Positions 22,270 to 29,121 of a stretch of 29,121 nucleotides of DNA are shown one piece after another. The translations under genes were made by a program, and so were the position numbers. Under the pieces are notes generated by a model. It was not told where the DNA came from. It was given only the letters and a program-made list of their open reading frames with translations, and made no database searches. The DNA is from an uncultured Bacteroides sp. (GTDB lineage: Bacteria > Bacteroidota > Bacteroidia > Bacteroidales > Bacteroidaceae): contig NZ_CAUCSQ010000048.1 in the NCBI RefSeq assembly GCF_958445495.1, positions 1 through 29,121 on the forward strand, read 5' to 3'. Every line of letters starts with the position of its first letter. The stretch's first letter is position 1.

Positions 22270-23859
22270 TTATTTACCGGCATTTGCCCGGTCCAACTCA
22301 AACCATAGCTGATTTAGACGGCCATGCCAAACTTCGGAATTATATGTGTACCTTTGCTTGATAGTAGACTTTGTACTTTCTTCTTCATCCTCGTCATCCG
22401 CTACTTCTTCATCGAAGCTTGCTTCGCCTTGACTGAATAGAATCCATATATACTGGTTGGCTGTATCCAGTACCATCGAGTAGTTCTTCCTGCCTCTGAA
22501 TTCGGGGACAGCCTGGGAACCGGTCGTCCTGTTTCCGTCAGTCCAGTCTTTGCGCGGGAAAGCGAATTTGGAATTTGCTTTTTCCCAGGCGAAACCTTGA
22601 CTCTTAGAAACGTATATCGACTTGAATTCTTCTCCGAATACATATATCAACTCATTATAATATATGATGGACGGACGGGTGAAATGCGGGCAATGCGCGA
22701 TTGAAGTCGTTGCTGAGACTTTAACCCATTTACTTCCGTCGTATCCCCATACCAGAGTCGTTGCTGTTCCGTCGTCCAGAGTTGTCTCATCCTTGGTATC
22801 CCCTACCAGTAAAACGGAATTGACGCCTGTAGAGGATTTGTACATTGTATAAGAGATGTTACCGATTGGAAATTCTTCCGGAACTTCTCCTTCGCTTTCG
22901 TTTTGGTTGCTGTCCGATGTCTTTCCCGTCTCGTTGTTGACCGGAGAGTCAGACAGAGCATAGAAACGGCGTTTCCCGTCTTTGTCTTCCTTAATATAAC
23001 TTATTTTGCTGTTTGTTTCATTTACGTCAATCTTTTCATTTGTGAATGTGGCGAGCAATAGTTTGACTCCTTCCTCTTCTTTGAACATTTCAGATTCTTT
23101 CCACTCGATACCGTCTGAAGATTCATAGACCTTGTCGTCTACCGAAGTAGCGTATAACCGGGGAGAATCGTCGTTCCTGGATTTAAATGTTAGGATGGAA
23201 GTGGGAAGCTTGCCTGCCGGTAGCCCTTTTACTTCTTTTGACTCCCAACTCATTGGGTCGGTGGATAAAGGACTGCTCTGATATACCTTTAAAACCGTTT
23301 CGTCAATTACCGTATAGGTAAGGATGCTGTTGTTGAAGACAACGGATTTTTGTTCGGATTGTATCTTATCTCCCATTTTTCCCGCATATTCCCATTTCAA
23401 CGAGTCCGGGTCATATTTATGTTTCCGGATGGAAATCCGGTAATCTTTGGTTTTTTCCCAATTCTGGGACCAGACTTTAATCTTTAAGTATTTATTATTT
23501 TCGTCGTTGGCATTGATATAAGGGGTCAGGTCGATAGAATCATTGATGTTGATTATTGAATCTTGGTCATCTTTATTTTTCATGGTTACGATACCGGATG
23601 CCGTAGTCAGTGTTTTAATCAGAATTTTGTCAACTATCGTATCGGCATGCACGGGAAGGGAGTCTTCATTATAAATGAGTCCTCTGAGTTGGTCTATCGT
23701 AAACTTATAAGTGATTCCGTAGCCTATAGTGTCAAGCTCGAACGCATGGATGGTCGTATCAGGACTGTATTCGATGTTGTTATCATCGTCAAGGCATGAC
23801 GTTATAACTAATGACACCATGAAGAAACTCGCAATGAATGATAAAAACTTTATTCTCAT
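22270..23859 (-). CDS. Large acidic lipoprotein (DUF6242-like) heading the bamA operon
   Basis: A 529-residue lipoprotein; the resemblance to the Bacteroides DUF6242 family is from memory and not verified. Lipobox Cys22 (VSLVITSC) is followed by LDDDNN, an acid-rich segment like the lipoprotein export signal, so surface display is plausible. An N-terminal domain (about 35-150) precedes repeated beta segments of a Kelch or propeller kind, for example LYATSVDDKVYESSDGIEW, VWGYDGSKW and YVFGEEFKSIYVSKSQG. The last 50 residues are acidic. It starts the uppS-bamA-ompH run (uppS 25 nt downstream) with a -7 box at 23888-23895. Whether it helps outer-membrane assembly is inference from position only. 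Confidence 0.85.
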   Translation of the reverse strand: MRIKFLSFIASFFMVSLVITSCLDDDNNIEYSPDTTIHAFELDTIGYGITYKFTIDQLRGLIYNEDSLPVHADTIVDKILIKTLTTASGIVTMKNKDDQDSIININDSIDLTPYINANDENNKYLKIKVWSQNWEKTKDYRISIRKHKYDPDSLKWEYAGKMGDKIQSEQKSVVFNNSILTYTVIDETVLKVYQSSPLSTDPMSWESKEVKGLPAGKLPTSILTFKSRNDDSPRLYATSVDDKVYESSDGIEWKESEMFKEEEGVKLLLATFTNEKIDVNETNSKISYIKEDKDGKRRFYALSDSPVNNETGKTSDSNQNESEGEVPEEFPIGNISYTMYKSSTGVNSVLLVGDTKDETTLDDGTATTLVWGYDGSKWVKVSATTSIAHCPHFTRPSIIYYNELIYVFGEEFKSIYVSKSQGFAWEKANSKFAFPRKDWTDGNRTTGSQAVPEFRGRKNYSMVLDTANQYIWILFSQGEASFDEEVADDEDEEESTKSTIKQRYTYNSEVWHGRLNQLWFELDRANAGK

Positions 23860-23887
23860 TTGAAAGATTGTGTTTATTTACAAGTTG

Positions 23888-23895
23888 CAAAAATA
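23888..23895 (-). promoter_or_regulatory. -7 box (TATTTTTG) of the lipoprotein-uppS-bamA operon
   Basis: The - strand reads TATTTTTG, 29 nt upstream of the ATG at 23859, within the 142-nt gap that follows ribD. No clear -33 TTTG is visible. It suggests that the envelope run is transcribed separately from ribD. Confidence 0.5.
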
Positions 23896-24001
23896 GAAAC
23901 ATTTTTTCCGATAATGAACATTACAGGTAAGTTTTATATAAAATTATAGATAATAACACTGTTTTTATCGACGTAAAATCCCCTGAATAGAACTATTTTA
24001 G

Positions 24002-25057
24002 CTATATCCGATGAACATAATGCCAAAATTGTCTTTCGAAGTGTTCTTCTATCGAGTAACTAAAATTATCGTTCATTTGGGGTGCTTGAACACCGGAATG
24101 TAGTCTGCTGGGGCACTTCTCGATATACGCCTCATCCCATAGCTCGTCATTAATGAACGATTGCAGCAATTGGCTGCCTCCTTCTACCAGTAAGGATTGT
24201 ATTTTCCGTTGATACAGTACTTCCATAATCTGCTCCAGTGGGTTATGATTGAAGTCGATGGAGATATATGTGATGTTGGTTCTTGCTGGCTGTTTCTTTT
24301 CAGTAAAAACTAATGTTGGTACATTCCCATCGAATATTTGTAAATCATTCGGAAGAGATAATGTGCGGTCTAATACGACACGTATTGGATTATGTCCATA
24401 CCAGTTGCGTACCGTTAGCGACGGATTATCCAATAAAGCTGTTCGCCTGCCTACCATAATAGCATCGGCCTCCGCTCTTTTTTTATGTACTAGCATTGAA
24501 GTGAGAGGAGAGGAGAGTATCAAAGGCATTCCACTTGTACGTTCTATATCAATAAACCGATCGGCTGACTCTGCCCATTTTAATGTAATATAAGGCCGAT
24601 GAAGTGTATTGAAAGTAATAAAACGACGAATCAGTGATTGACATTCTTCCTCTAATATGCCGACTGTAACTTCTCGTCCGGCATCCCGTAGTTTTTGAAT
24701 CCCCCGTCCGGCTACTTCAGAAAAGGGGTCCTGGCATCCGATAACAATGCGTGGAATCTGTTTCTCTATAATCAGATCCGCACAAGGAGGTGTTTTCCCG
24801 TAGTGGGAGCAAGGTTCCAGACTGACATAAATCGTAGAATGTTTCAATAAAGACTCATCTTTGACAGAACGGATTGCATTGACTTCCGCATGTGCCTCTC
24901 CGCAGCGAATGTGATAACCTTCGCCAATAATACGTCCGTGACATACGATAACAGCCCCTACCATCGGGTTGGGAGACACATTGCATAACCCGTTCTTTGC
25001 AAGCTCAATGCAACGCCTCATGTATTTTTCTTCTTCCATTTTGGTGCTCTTCGCCAT
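24002..25057 (-). CDS. ribD: Bifunctional riboflavin-synthesis deaminase/reductase
   Basis: RibD of 351 residues, carrying out the deamination and then the NADPH reduction that produce 5-amino-6-ribitylamino-uracil phosphate in riboflavin synthesis. The N-terminal cytidine-deaminase-like domain has the zinc site HAEVN (H56-E58) and PCSHYGKTPPC (82-92, C83 and C92). The C-terminal reductase domain (about 155-350) includes KWAESADRFID and LLVEGGSQLLQSF. An ATG at 25039 would be closer to the E. coli N-terminus, but the A-rich sequence before 25057 favours that start. It is isolated from other rib genes here. No FMN riboswitch is visible upstream, and the divergent prmC gene begins only 36 nt away. 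Confidence 0.96.
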   Translation of the reverse strand: MAKSTKMEEEKYMRRCIELAKNGLCNVSPNPMVGAVIVCHGRIIGEGYHIRCGEAHAEVNAIRSVKDESLLKHSTIYVSLEPCSHYGKTPPCADLIIEKQIPRIVIGCQDPFSEVAGRGIQKLRDAGREVTVGILEEECQSLIRRFITFNTLHRPYITLKWAESADRFIDIERTSGMPLILSSPLTSMLVHKKRAEADAIMVGRRTALLDNPSLTVRNWYGHNPIRVVLDRTLSLPNDLQIFDGNVPTLVFTEKKQPARTNITYISIDFNHNPLEQIMEVLYQRKIQSLLVEGGSQLLQSFINDELWDEAYIEKCPSRLHSGVQAPQMNDNFSYSIEEHFERQFWHYVHRI

Positions 25058-25073
25058 ATTATTCTTACTTTTG
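25040..25073 (+). promoter_or_regulatory. prmC promoter (-33 TTTG, -7 TACTTTTG)
   Basis: TTTG (25040-25043) is followed 22 nt later by TACTTTTG (25066-25073), 20 nt before the prmC ATG. The -33 box lies inside the 5' end of the divergent ribD gene if ribD begins at 25057. Confidence 0.6.
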
Positions 25074-25093
25074 CACTCCGAAATTGTGAAAAT

Positions 25094-25930
25094 ATGAATC
25101 GTATCACCGCTTACATTCGCCAGTCTTTGCAGGAAATCTATCCACCGGAGGAGGTAAAAGCCCTTTCGATGCTGATTTGTTGCGACATGTTAGGCTTAGA
25201 TGCGCTCGATATTTACATGGGCAAAGATATAATTTTATCCGAATGCAAACAGCGTGAATTAGAAAACATTATATTCCGTTTGCAGAAAAATGAGCCGATA
25301 CAGTACGTTCGCGGTTTTGCGGAGTTTTGCGGGAGGAGGTTTAAAGTCGCTCCCGGAGTATTGATTCCGCGTCCGGAAACAGCGGAATTGGTGGATTTGA
25401 TAGTGAAGGAGAATCCGGGCGCTTCCCGTTTGTTGGATATCGGTACGGGAAGCGGGTGTATTGCGATTTCTTTGGATAAAAGTCTTCCGGATGCGGAAGT
25501 GGAAGCCTGGGATGTATCGGAAGAGGCGTTGGCTATTGCCCGCAAGAATAATGGCGAACTGAATGCCCGGGTTGTGTTCCGCCGGCAGGATGTGATGGCC
25601 GACGGTTTCGACAAGTCTTCCCGTTACGATGTCATTGTCAGTAATCCTCCTTATGTGACGGAGGCGGAAAAACAGGGGATGGAAGCGAATGTGCTTGACT
25701 GGGAACCGGGGATTGCCTTGTTTGTCCCTGACGACGATCCTTTGCGGTTTTATCGTCGGATTGCCGGTCTGGGGAATGATTTGCTTCTGCCGGGCGGCAG
25801 GCTTTATTTCGAAATAAACCAGGCTTATGGCCGGGAAACGGCGCACATGCTCGAAATGAACCAATATTGTAATGTGCGTGTTATTAAAGACATATTTGGA
25901 AAAGATAGAATAGTTACAGCTAACCGATGA
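25094..25930 (+). CDS. prmC: Peptide chain release factor N5-glutamine methyltransferase
   Basis: PrmC (HemK) of 278 residues, which methylates the glutamine of the GGQ motif in release factors RF1 and RF2. The N-terminal helical domain (about 1-90) is followed by the Rossmann methyltransferase domain with SAM motif LLDIGTGSGC (113-122) and the diagnostic NPPY (184-187). Length matches the family. Its stop overlaps the recX ATG by 4 nt (ATGA), so the two are translationally coupled. prfA, its usual neighbour in many bacteria, is not in the window. Confidence 0.96.
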   Translation: MNRITAYIRQSLQEIYPPEEVKALSMLICCDMLGLDALDIYMGKDIILSECKQRELENIIFRLQKNEPIQYVRGFAEFCGRRFKVAPGVLIPRPETAELVDLIVKENPGASRLLDIGTGSGCIAISLDKSLPDAEVEAWDVSEEALAIARKNNGELNARVVFRRQDVMADGFDKSSRYDVIVSNPPYVTEAEKQGMEANVLDWEPGIALFVPDDDPLRFYRRIAGLGNDLLLPGGRLYFEINQAYGRETAHMLEMNQYCNVRVIKDIFGKDRIVTANR

Positions 25931-26409
25931 GTGCACAATTAACTGATGAAGAGGCTTTAAATCGCGTAGCCTCTTACTGCTCCACTGCCGAGCATTGCCG
26001 GGCAGAAATAAATGAGAAGTTACAACGTTGGGGAATTGCCTATGATACCATTGCGCGTATTCTTGACCGACTGGAATCAGAGAAGTTCATTGATGATGAA
26101 CGTTTCTGCAGAGCTTTTGTGAATGACAAGTTCCGCTTTGCCAAGTGGGGGAAAATGAAAATAGCCCAGGGGCTTTACATGAAGAAGATCCCTTCTGATG
26201 TGGCATGGCGTTATCTGAATGAAATTGATGAAGAAGAATACCTTTCTATTCTGCGTGACCTGCTGGCTTCCAAGCGGAAAAGTATCCATGCGGCAGACGA
26301 TTATGAATTGAATGGAAAGCTGATGCGATTTGCCATGAGTCGTGGATTTGAACTGAAAGATATTAAGCGTTGTATCGACATTCCCGATGAAGAGGAACAA
26401 ATTGACTGA
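25927..26409 (+). CDS. recX: RecX family regulatory protein
   Basis: RecX of 160 residues, a helical-repeat protein that binds RecA filaments and modulates recombination. The three-helix repeats are recognisable: ALNRVASYCSTAEHCRAEI (10-28), then VAWRYLNEIDEEEYLSIL (about 97-114) and KLMRFAMSRGFELKDIKRC (about 132-150). The LERLESEKFIDDERFCRAFV-type block near 50-65 (here LDRLESEKFIDDERFCRAF) is the RecX hallmark. recA is not nearby; instead it is coupled to prmC through an ATGA overlap. Function is assigned by family. Confidence 0.88.
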   Translation: MSAQLTDEEALNRVASYCSTAEHCRAEINEKLQRWGIAYDTIARILDRLESEKFIDDERFCRAFVNDKFRFAKWGKMKIAQGLYMKKIPSDVAWRYLNEIDEEEYLSILRDLLASKRKSIHAADDYELNGKLMRFAMSRGFELKDIKRCIDIPDEEEQID

Positions 26410-26451
26410 AAAAATAAACGGATTCTTCTTTTTATTCTCGTTCAATTTCTG

Positions 26452-26459
26452 TACTTTTG
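26452..26459 (+). promoter_or_regulatory. -7 box (TACTTTTG) for pyrE
   Basis: TACTTTTG lies 28 nt upstream of the pyrE ATG in the 78-nt gap after recX. The expected -33 region is T-rich without a clean TTTG. Confidence 0.55.
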
Positions 26460-26487
26460 CGGCAAATAATTAATAGTTAGTTTAGTT

Positions 26488-27126
26488 ATGAAAAACTTAG
26501 AGAGACTATTTGCGGAGAAACTGCTGAAGATTAAGGCTATTAAACTTCAGCCTGCCAACCCTTTTACATGGGCTTCTGGATGGAAATCCCCCTTTTACTG
26601 CGATAACCGTAAAACTCTATCCTATCCTTCTCTTCGTAATTTTGTGAAGATTGAAATTACACGTCTGATATTGGAACGATTCGGACAGGTGGATGCGATT
26701 GCCGGCGTAGCTACAGGCGCTATCCCACAGGGAGCTTTGGTTGCTGACGCATTGAATTTGCCGTTCGTGTATGTTCGTTCTACCCCGAAAGATCATGGAT
26801 TGGAAAACCTGATTGAAGGAGAACTTCGTCCGGGAATGAAAGTGGTAGTGGTGGAAGATTTGATTTCTACCGGTGGCAGCAGCTTGAAAGCGGTAGAGGC
26901 GATTCGTCGTGACGGTTGCGACGTGATAGGTATGGTTGCGGCTTATACTTACGGTTTCCCCATTGCGGAAGAGGCGTTCAAAACCGCTAAAGTGCCTTTG
27001 GTGACGTTGACTAATTATGAAGCGGTATTGGATGTGGCGCTTCGTACGGGTTATATTGAAGAGGAAGACATACAGACATTGAACGAATGGCGTAAGGACC
27101 CTGCACATTGGGATGCCGGAAAATAA
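26488..27126 (+). CDS. pyrE: Orotate phosphoribosyltransferase
   Basis: PyrE of 212 residues that joins orotate to PRPP to form OMP in pyrimidine synthesis. The PRPP-binding loop VVVVEDLISTGGSS (119-132) carries the adjacent acidic pair E123-D124. The N-terminal GWKSPFYCDNRKTLSYPSLR (31-50) and the GVATGAIPQGA segment (73-83) are typical. It has its own -7 box and is followed by a terminator-like hairpin at 27154-27198. I see no attenuator or pyrimidine-responsive leader upstream. Confidence 0.97.
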   Translation: MKNLERLFAEKLLKIKAIKLQPANPFTWASGWKSPFYCDNRKTLSYPSLRNFVKIEITRLILERFGQVDAIAGVATGAIPQGALVADALNLPFVYVRSTPKDHGLENLIEGELRPGMKVVVVEDLISTGGSSLKAVEAIRRDGCDVIGMVAAYTYGFPIAEEAFKTAKVPLVTLTNYEAVLDVALRTGYIEEEDIQTLNEWRKDPAHWDAGK

Positions 27127-27153
27127 GATTTTATTTTTGAATCAGATATTTGG

Positions 27154-27198
27154 AAAAAAGAACCGTTCGGACAGAAATTGTTCGAGTTGTTCTTTTTT
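27154..27198 (+). terminator. Terminator after pyrE
   Basis: The arms AAAAAAGAAC (27154-27163) and GTTCTTTTTT (27189-27198) pair over 10 bp, with partial further pairing inward. The 3' arm ends in a T run, so it can end pyrE transcription. It lies 20 nt upstream of the next ATG. Confidence 0.72.
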
Positions 27199-27218
27199 AT
27201 TTTATACTAATAGAAGTT

Positions 27219-27629
27219 ATGGTAAATTTTGAGAGTAGTGTCAAGGTAATACCTTATAGTCAGGAACGTGTGTATAACAAACTTTCCGATTTGAGTAATC
27301 TGGAGGCAATCAAAGACCGTTTGCCGCAGGATAAGGTGGAGGACCTGAGTTTTGACTCGGATACGTTGAGTTTTAAAGTCGCTCCTGTCGGGCGGTTGAC
27401 GTTGCGGATTGTAGAGCGTGACCCCTGTAAATGTATTAAACTGGCGACTACCGATTCACCCCTTCCTTTTAATATGTGGATTCAATTGGTGAAAATCACG
27501 GAAGAGGAGTGCAAGGTGAAGGTGACTATCGGAATAGAGGTCAATCCGTTTATGAAAGCGATGATACAGAAACCGCTTCAGGAAGGATTGGAAAAAATGG
27601 TCGAAATGCTGGCTGTCGTTAATTATTAA
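27219..27629 (+). CDS. SRPBCC-family protein of unknown function
   Basis: A 136-residue protein with the helix-grip architecture of the SRPBCC (polyketide cyclase/START-like) superfamily: VNFESSVKVIPYSQERVYNKL, split as VNFESSVKVI and PYSQERVYNKL, is the opening strand-helix, and the long C-terminal helix is KPLQEGLEKMVEMLAVV (about 118-134). It contains no signal peptide or membrane helix. The start at 27219 is chosen because the upstream frame runs through the pyrE terminator. argH begins 11 nt after its stop, so they are probably one operon. Ligand and function are unknown. Confidence 0.85.
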   Translation: MVNFESSVKVIPYSQERVYNKLSDLSNLEAIKDRLPQDKVEDLSFDSDTLSFKVAPVGRLTLRIVERDPCKCIKLATTDSPLPFNMWIQLVKITEEECKVKVTIGIEVNPFMKAMIQKPLQEGLEKMVEMLAVVNY

Positions 27630-27639
27630 TTTTGATTTT

Positions 27640-28980
27640 ATGGCACAGAAACTTTGGGAGAAATCCGTACAGGTAAACAAGGATATCGAACGCTTCACTG
27701 TAGGGCGTGACCGTGAAATGGACCTTTATCTGGCTAAACATGACGTGCTTGGTTCCATGGCTCATATCACGATGCTTGAAAGTATCGGTTTGTTGGCAAA
27801 GGAAGAGTTGGAACAACTGTTGGCCGAGTTGAAAAATATATATGTTTCAGCGGAAAAAGGGGAATTTGTAATTGAAGACGGAGTGGAGGATGTACATTCC
27901 CAGGTGGAATTGATGTTAACCCGCCGTTTAGGTGATGTAGGGAAAAAAATTCACAGCGGGCGTTCGCGGAACGACCAAGTCCTGTTAGATTTGAAACTCT
28001 TTACCCGTACGCAGATTAAGGAAATCGCCGAGTCGGTGGAGCAGCTTTTCCATGTGCTGATTAGCCAGAGCGAACGGTACAAGAATGTTTTGATGCCGGG
28101 ATATACACATTTGCAGATTGCCATGCCCTCTTCTTTTGGACTATGGTTTGGGGCGTATGCCGAGAGCCTGGTGGATGATATGCAATTTTTGCAGGCAGCC
28201 TTTAAAATGTGTAATCGCAATCCGTTAGGTTCCGCTGCCGGATACGGCTCTTCTTTCCCTTTGGACAGGACGATGACGACCCGTTTGCTTGGCTTTGATT
28301 CGATGAATTATAATGTGGTATATGCGCAGATGGGGCGTGGCAAGATGGAACGTAATGTGGCTTTTGCCTTAGCGACAATTGCCGGTACGATATCGAAGCT
28401 AGCTTTTGACGCCTGTATGTTCAACAGCCAGAATTTCGGTTTTGTCAAGTTGCCGGATGACTGTACTACGGGGTCCAGTATAATGCCGCATAAGAAGAAT
28501 CCTGACGTATTTGAACTGACACGTGCCAAATGTAATAAATTACAGGCGCTTCCTCAACAGATTATGATGATTGCGAATAATCTCCCTTCCGGTTATTTCC
28601 GTGATTTGCAGATAATAAAGGAAGTTTTTATTCCTGCTTTTCAGGAATTGAAAGATTGTTTGCAGATGACAACCTATATCATGAATGAAATTAAAGTAAA
28701 CGAGCATATTCTCGATGATGACAAATATTCGCTGATATTTAGTGTGGAAGAGGTCAATCGTCTGGCCCGTGAAGGCATGCCTTTCCGTGATGCTTATAAG
28801 AAAGTGGGATTGGACATTGAAGCAGGAAAATTCTCTCATAGTAAAGAGGTGCATCATACTCACGAAGGCAGTATCGGTAACTTGTGCAATGCTGAGATAA
28901 CGTCGTTGATGCAACAGGTTGTCGAAGGGTTCAATTTCTGTGGAATAGAGAACGCAGAAAAAGCGCTTCTCGGTCGGTAA
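27640..28980 (+). CDS. argH: Argininosuccinate lyase
   Basis: ArgH of 446 residues, splitting argininosuccinate into arginine and fumarate, the last step of arginine synthesis. The three superfamily motifs are HSGRSRNDQV (105-114), the catalytic TH pair T156-H157 in PGYTHLQIA, and GSSIMPHKKNPD (278-289) on the flexible loop with the catalytic serine. Length is slightly shorter than E. coli ArgH (457). It follows the SRPBCC gene by 11 nt. Other arg genes in the window are limited to argF' some 16 kb away, so the pathway is scattered. Confidence 0.97.
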   Translation: MAQKLWEKSVQVNKDIERFTVGRDREMDLYLAKHDVLGSMAHITMLESIGLLAKEELEQLLAELKNIYVSAEKGEFVIEDGVEDVHSQVELMLTRRLGDVGKKIHSGRSRNDQVLLDLKLFTRTQIKEIAESVEQLFHVLISQSERYKNVLMPGYTHLQIAMPSSFGLWFGAYAESLVDDMQFLQAAFKMCNRNPLGSAAGYGSSFPLDRTMTTRLLGFDSMNYNVVYAQMGRGKMERNVAFALATIAGTISKLAFDACMFNSQNFGFVKLPDDCTTGSSIMPHKKNPDVFELTRAKCNKLQALPQQIMMIANNLPSGYFRDLQIIKEVFIPAFQELKDCLQMTTYIMNEIKVNEHILDDDKYSLIFSVEEVNRLAREGMPFRDAYKKVGLDIEAGKFSHSKEVHHTHEGSIGNLCNAEITSLMQQVVEGFNFCGIENAEKALLGR

Positions 28981-28985
28981 ATAAT

Positions 28986-29022
28986 TTTTCGAAGGATAGT
29001 TTTTAAAACTTTCCTTCGAAAA
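28986..29022 (+). terminator. Hairpin after argH
   Basis: The arms TTTTCGAAGGA (28986-28996) and TCCTTCGAAAA (29012-29022) pair perfectly over 11 bp, with further inner pairing. It begins 6 nt after the argH stop. No long T run follows on the + strand, so termination strength is uncertain. Confidence 0.6.
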
Positions 29023-29024
29023 GA

Positions 29025-29056
29025 TTTGGCAGAAACAAGTAAACTGTTTATCTTTG
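29025..29056 (+). promoter_or_regulatory. tRNA-Gly promoter (-33 TTTG, -7 TATCTTTG)
   Basis: TTTG (29025-29028) is followed after exactly 20 nt by TATCTTTG (29049-29056), a textbook Bacteroides sigma-ABfr promoter. The tRNA begins 17 nt after the -7 box. Confidence 0.82.
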
Positions 29057-29072
29057 CACCCGTTGAAAAAAT

Positions 29073-29121
29073 GCGGAAATAGCTCAGTTGGTAGAGCATA
29101 ACCTTGCCAAGGTTAGGGTCG
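29073..29121 (+). tRNA. tRNA-Gly(GCC), 3' end cut off by the window edge
   Basis: The sequence folds as a tRNA: acceptor strand GCGGAAA (29073-29079), D stem GCTC/GAGC around AGTTGGTA, and anticodon stem TAACC/GGTTA with loop TTGCCAA. The anticodon GCC occupies 29106-29108, exactly position 34-36. The T arm and 3' acceptor strand lie beyond the window. The gene lies downstream of argH behind a canonical promoter. Confidence 0.93.

Noticed and set aside
24900..25093. FMN riboswitch upstream of ribD
   Set aside because: The 36-nt gap to prmC is too short for an RFN element, and its conserved sequence blocks are absent.
1..29121. CRISPR array, prophage, transposase or integrase
   Set aside because: I saw no regularly spaced direct repeats, no cas-like genes and no recombinase or phage structural proteins on either strand.

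Overview
This 29.1 kb window looks like a core chromosomal segment of a Bacteroides species. The proteins are Bacteroides-like throughout: an N-succinylornithine-type carbamoyltransferase, a NigD-like lipoprotein, a PhoA-like phosphatase, and paired Skp/OmpH chaperones beside BamA. Many genes are preceded by the Bacteroidetes sigma-ABfr promoter form (TTTG, about 19-21 nt, then TAnnTTTG) rather than a -35/-10 pair, and Shine-Dalgarno sequences are scarce.

Layout, left to right. (1) 62-1976, + strand: RadC, a MIP18/SufT-like Fe-S assembly factor and LpxH (lipid A). (2) 2059-4127, - strand: a secreted alkaline phosphatase and elongation factor P. EF-P is divergent from rpmH (L34), which ends in a very long perfect hairpin. 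(3) 4672-9840, + strand: a candidate 33-residue membrane peptide, then a tightly packed run of a stand-alone PASTA protein, an RluD-type pseudouridine synthase, D-Ala-D-Ala ligase, an acyltransferase, a NigD-like lipoprotein and a rhodanese lipoprotein. (4) 9881-15073, - strand: proB, then a 1.15 kb island holding a short and possibly broken lipoprotein gene, then proA, argF' and an unknown secreted protein. (5) 15187-16540: a class I aminotransferase convergent with, and overlapping, a DUF2007 gene. (6) 16615-25057, - strand: ribD, then an envelope-biogenesis run (large acidic lipoprotein, uppS, bamA, two ompH/skp genes), then a hairpin-rich repeat element and murI. (7) 25094-28980, + strand: prmC-recX, pyrE, a SRPBCC protein and argH. 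The window ends inside a tRNA-Gly(GCC).

Most of the window is housekeeping: cell-envelope synthesis (ddl, murI, uppS, bamA, skp, lpxH, PASTA), proline and arginine synthesis (proB, proA, argF', argH), pyrimidine and riboflavin synthesis, and translation (efp, rpmH, prmC, rluD, tRNA-Gly). I see no prophage, transposase, CRISPR array or defence island. The best leads are small. They are a repeat element whose end appears to supply the -33 box of the murI promoter, a lipoprotein heading the bamA operon, the island between proB and proA, the 33-codon ORF whose stop lies in a hairpin, and a Tyr/Asn/Gly tract in BamA. I found no strong evidence for an undescribed multi-gene system.
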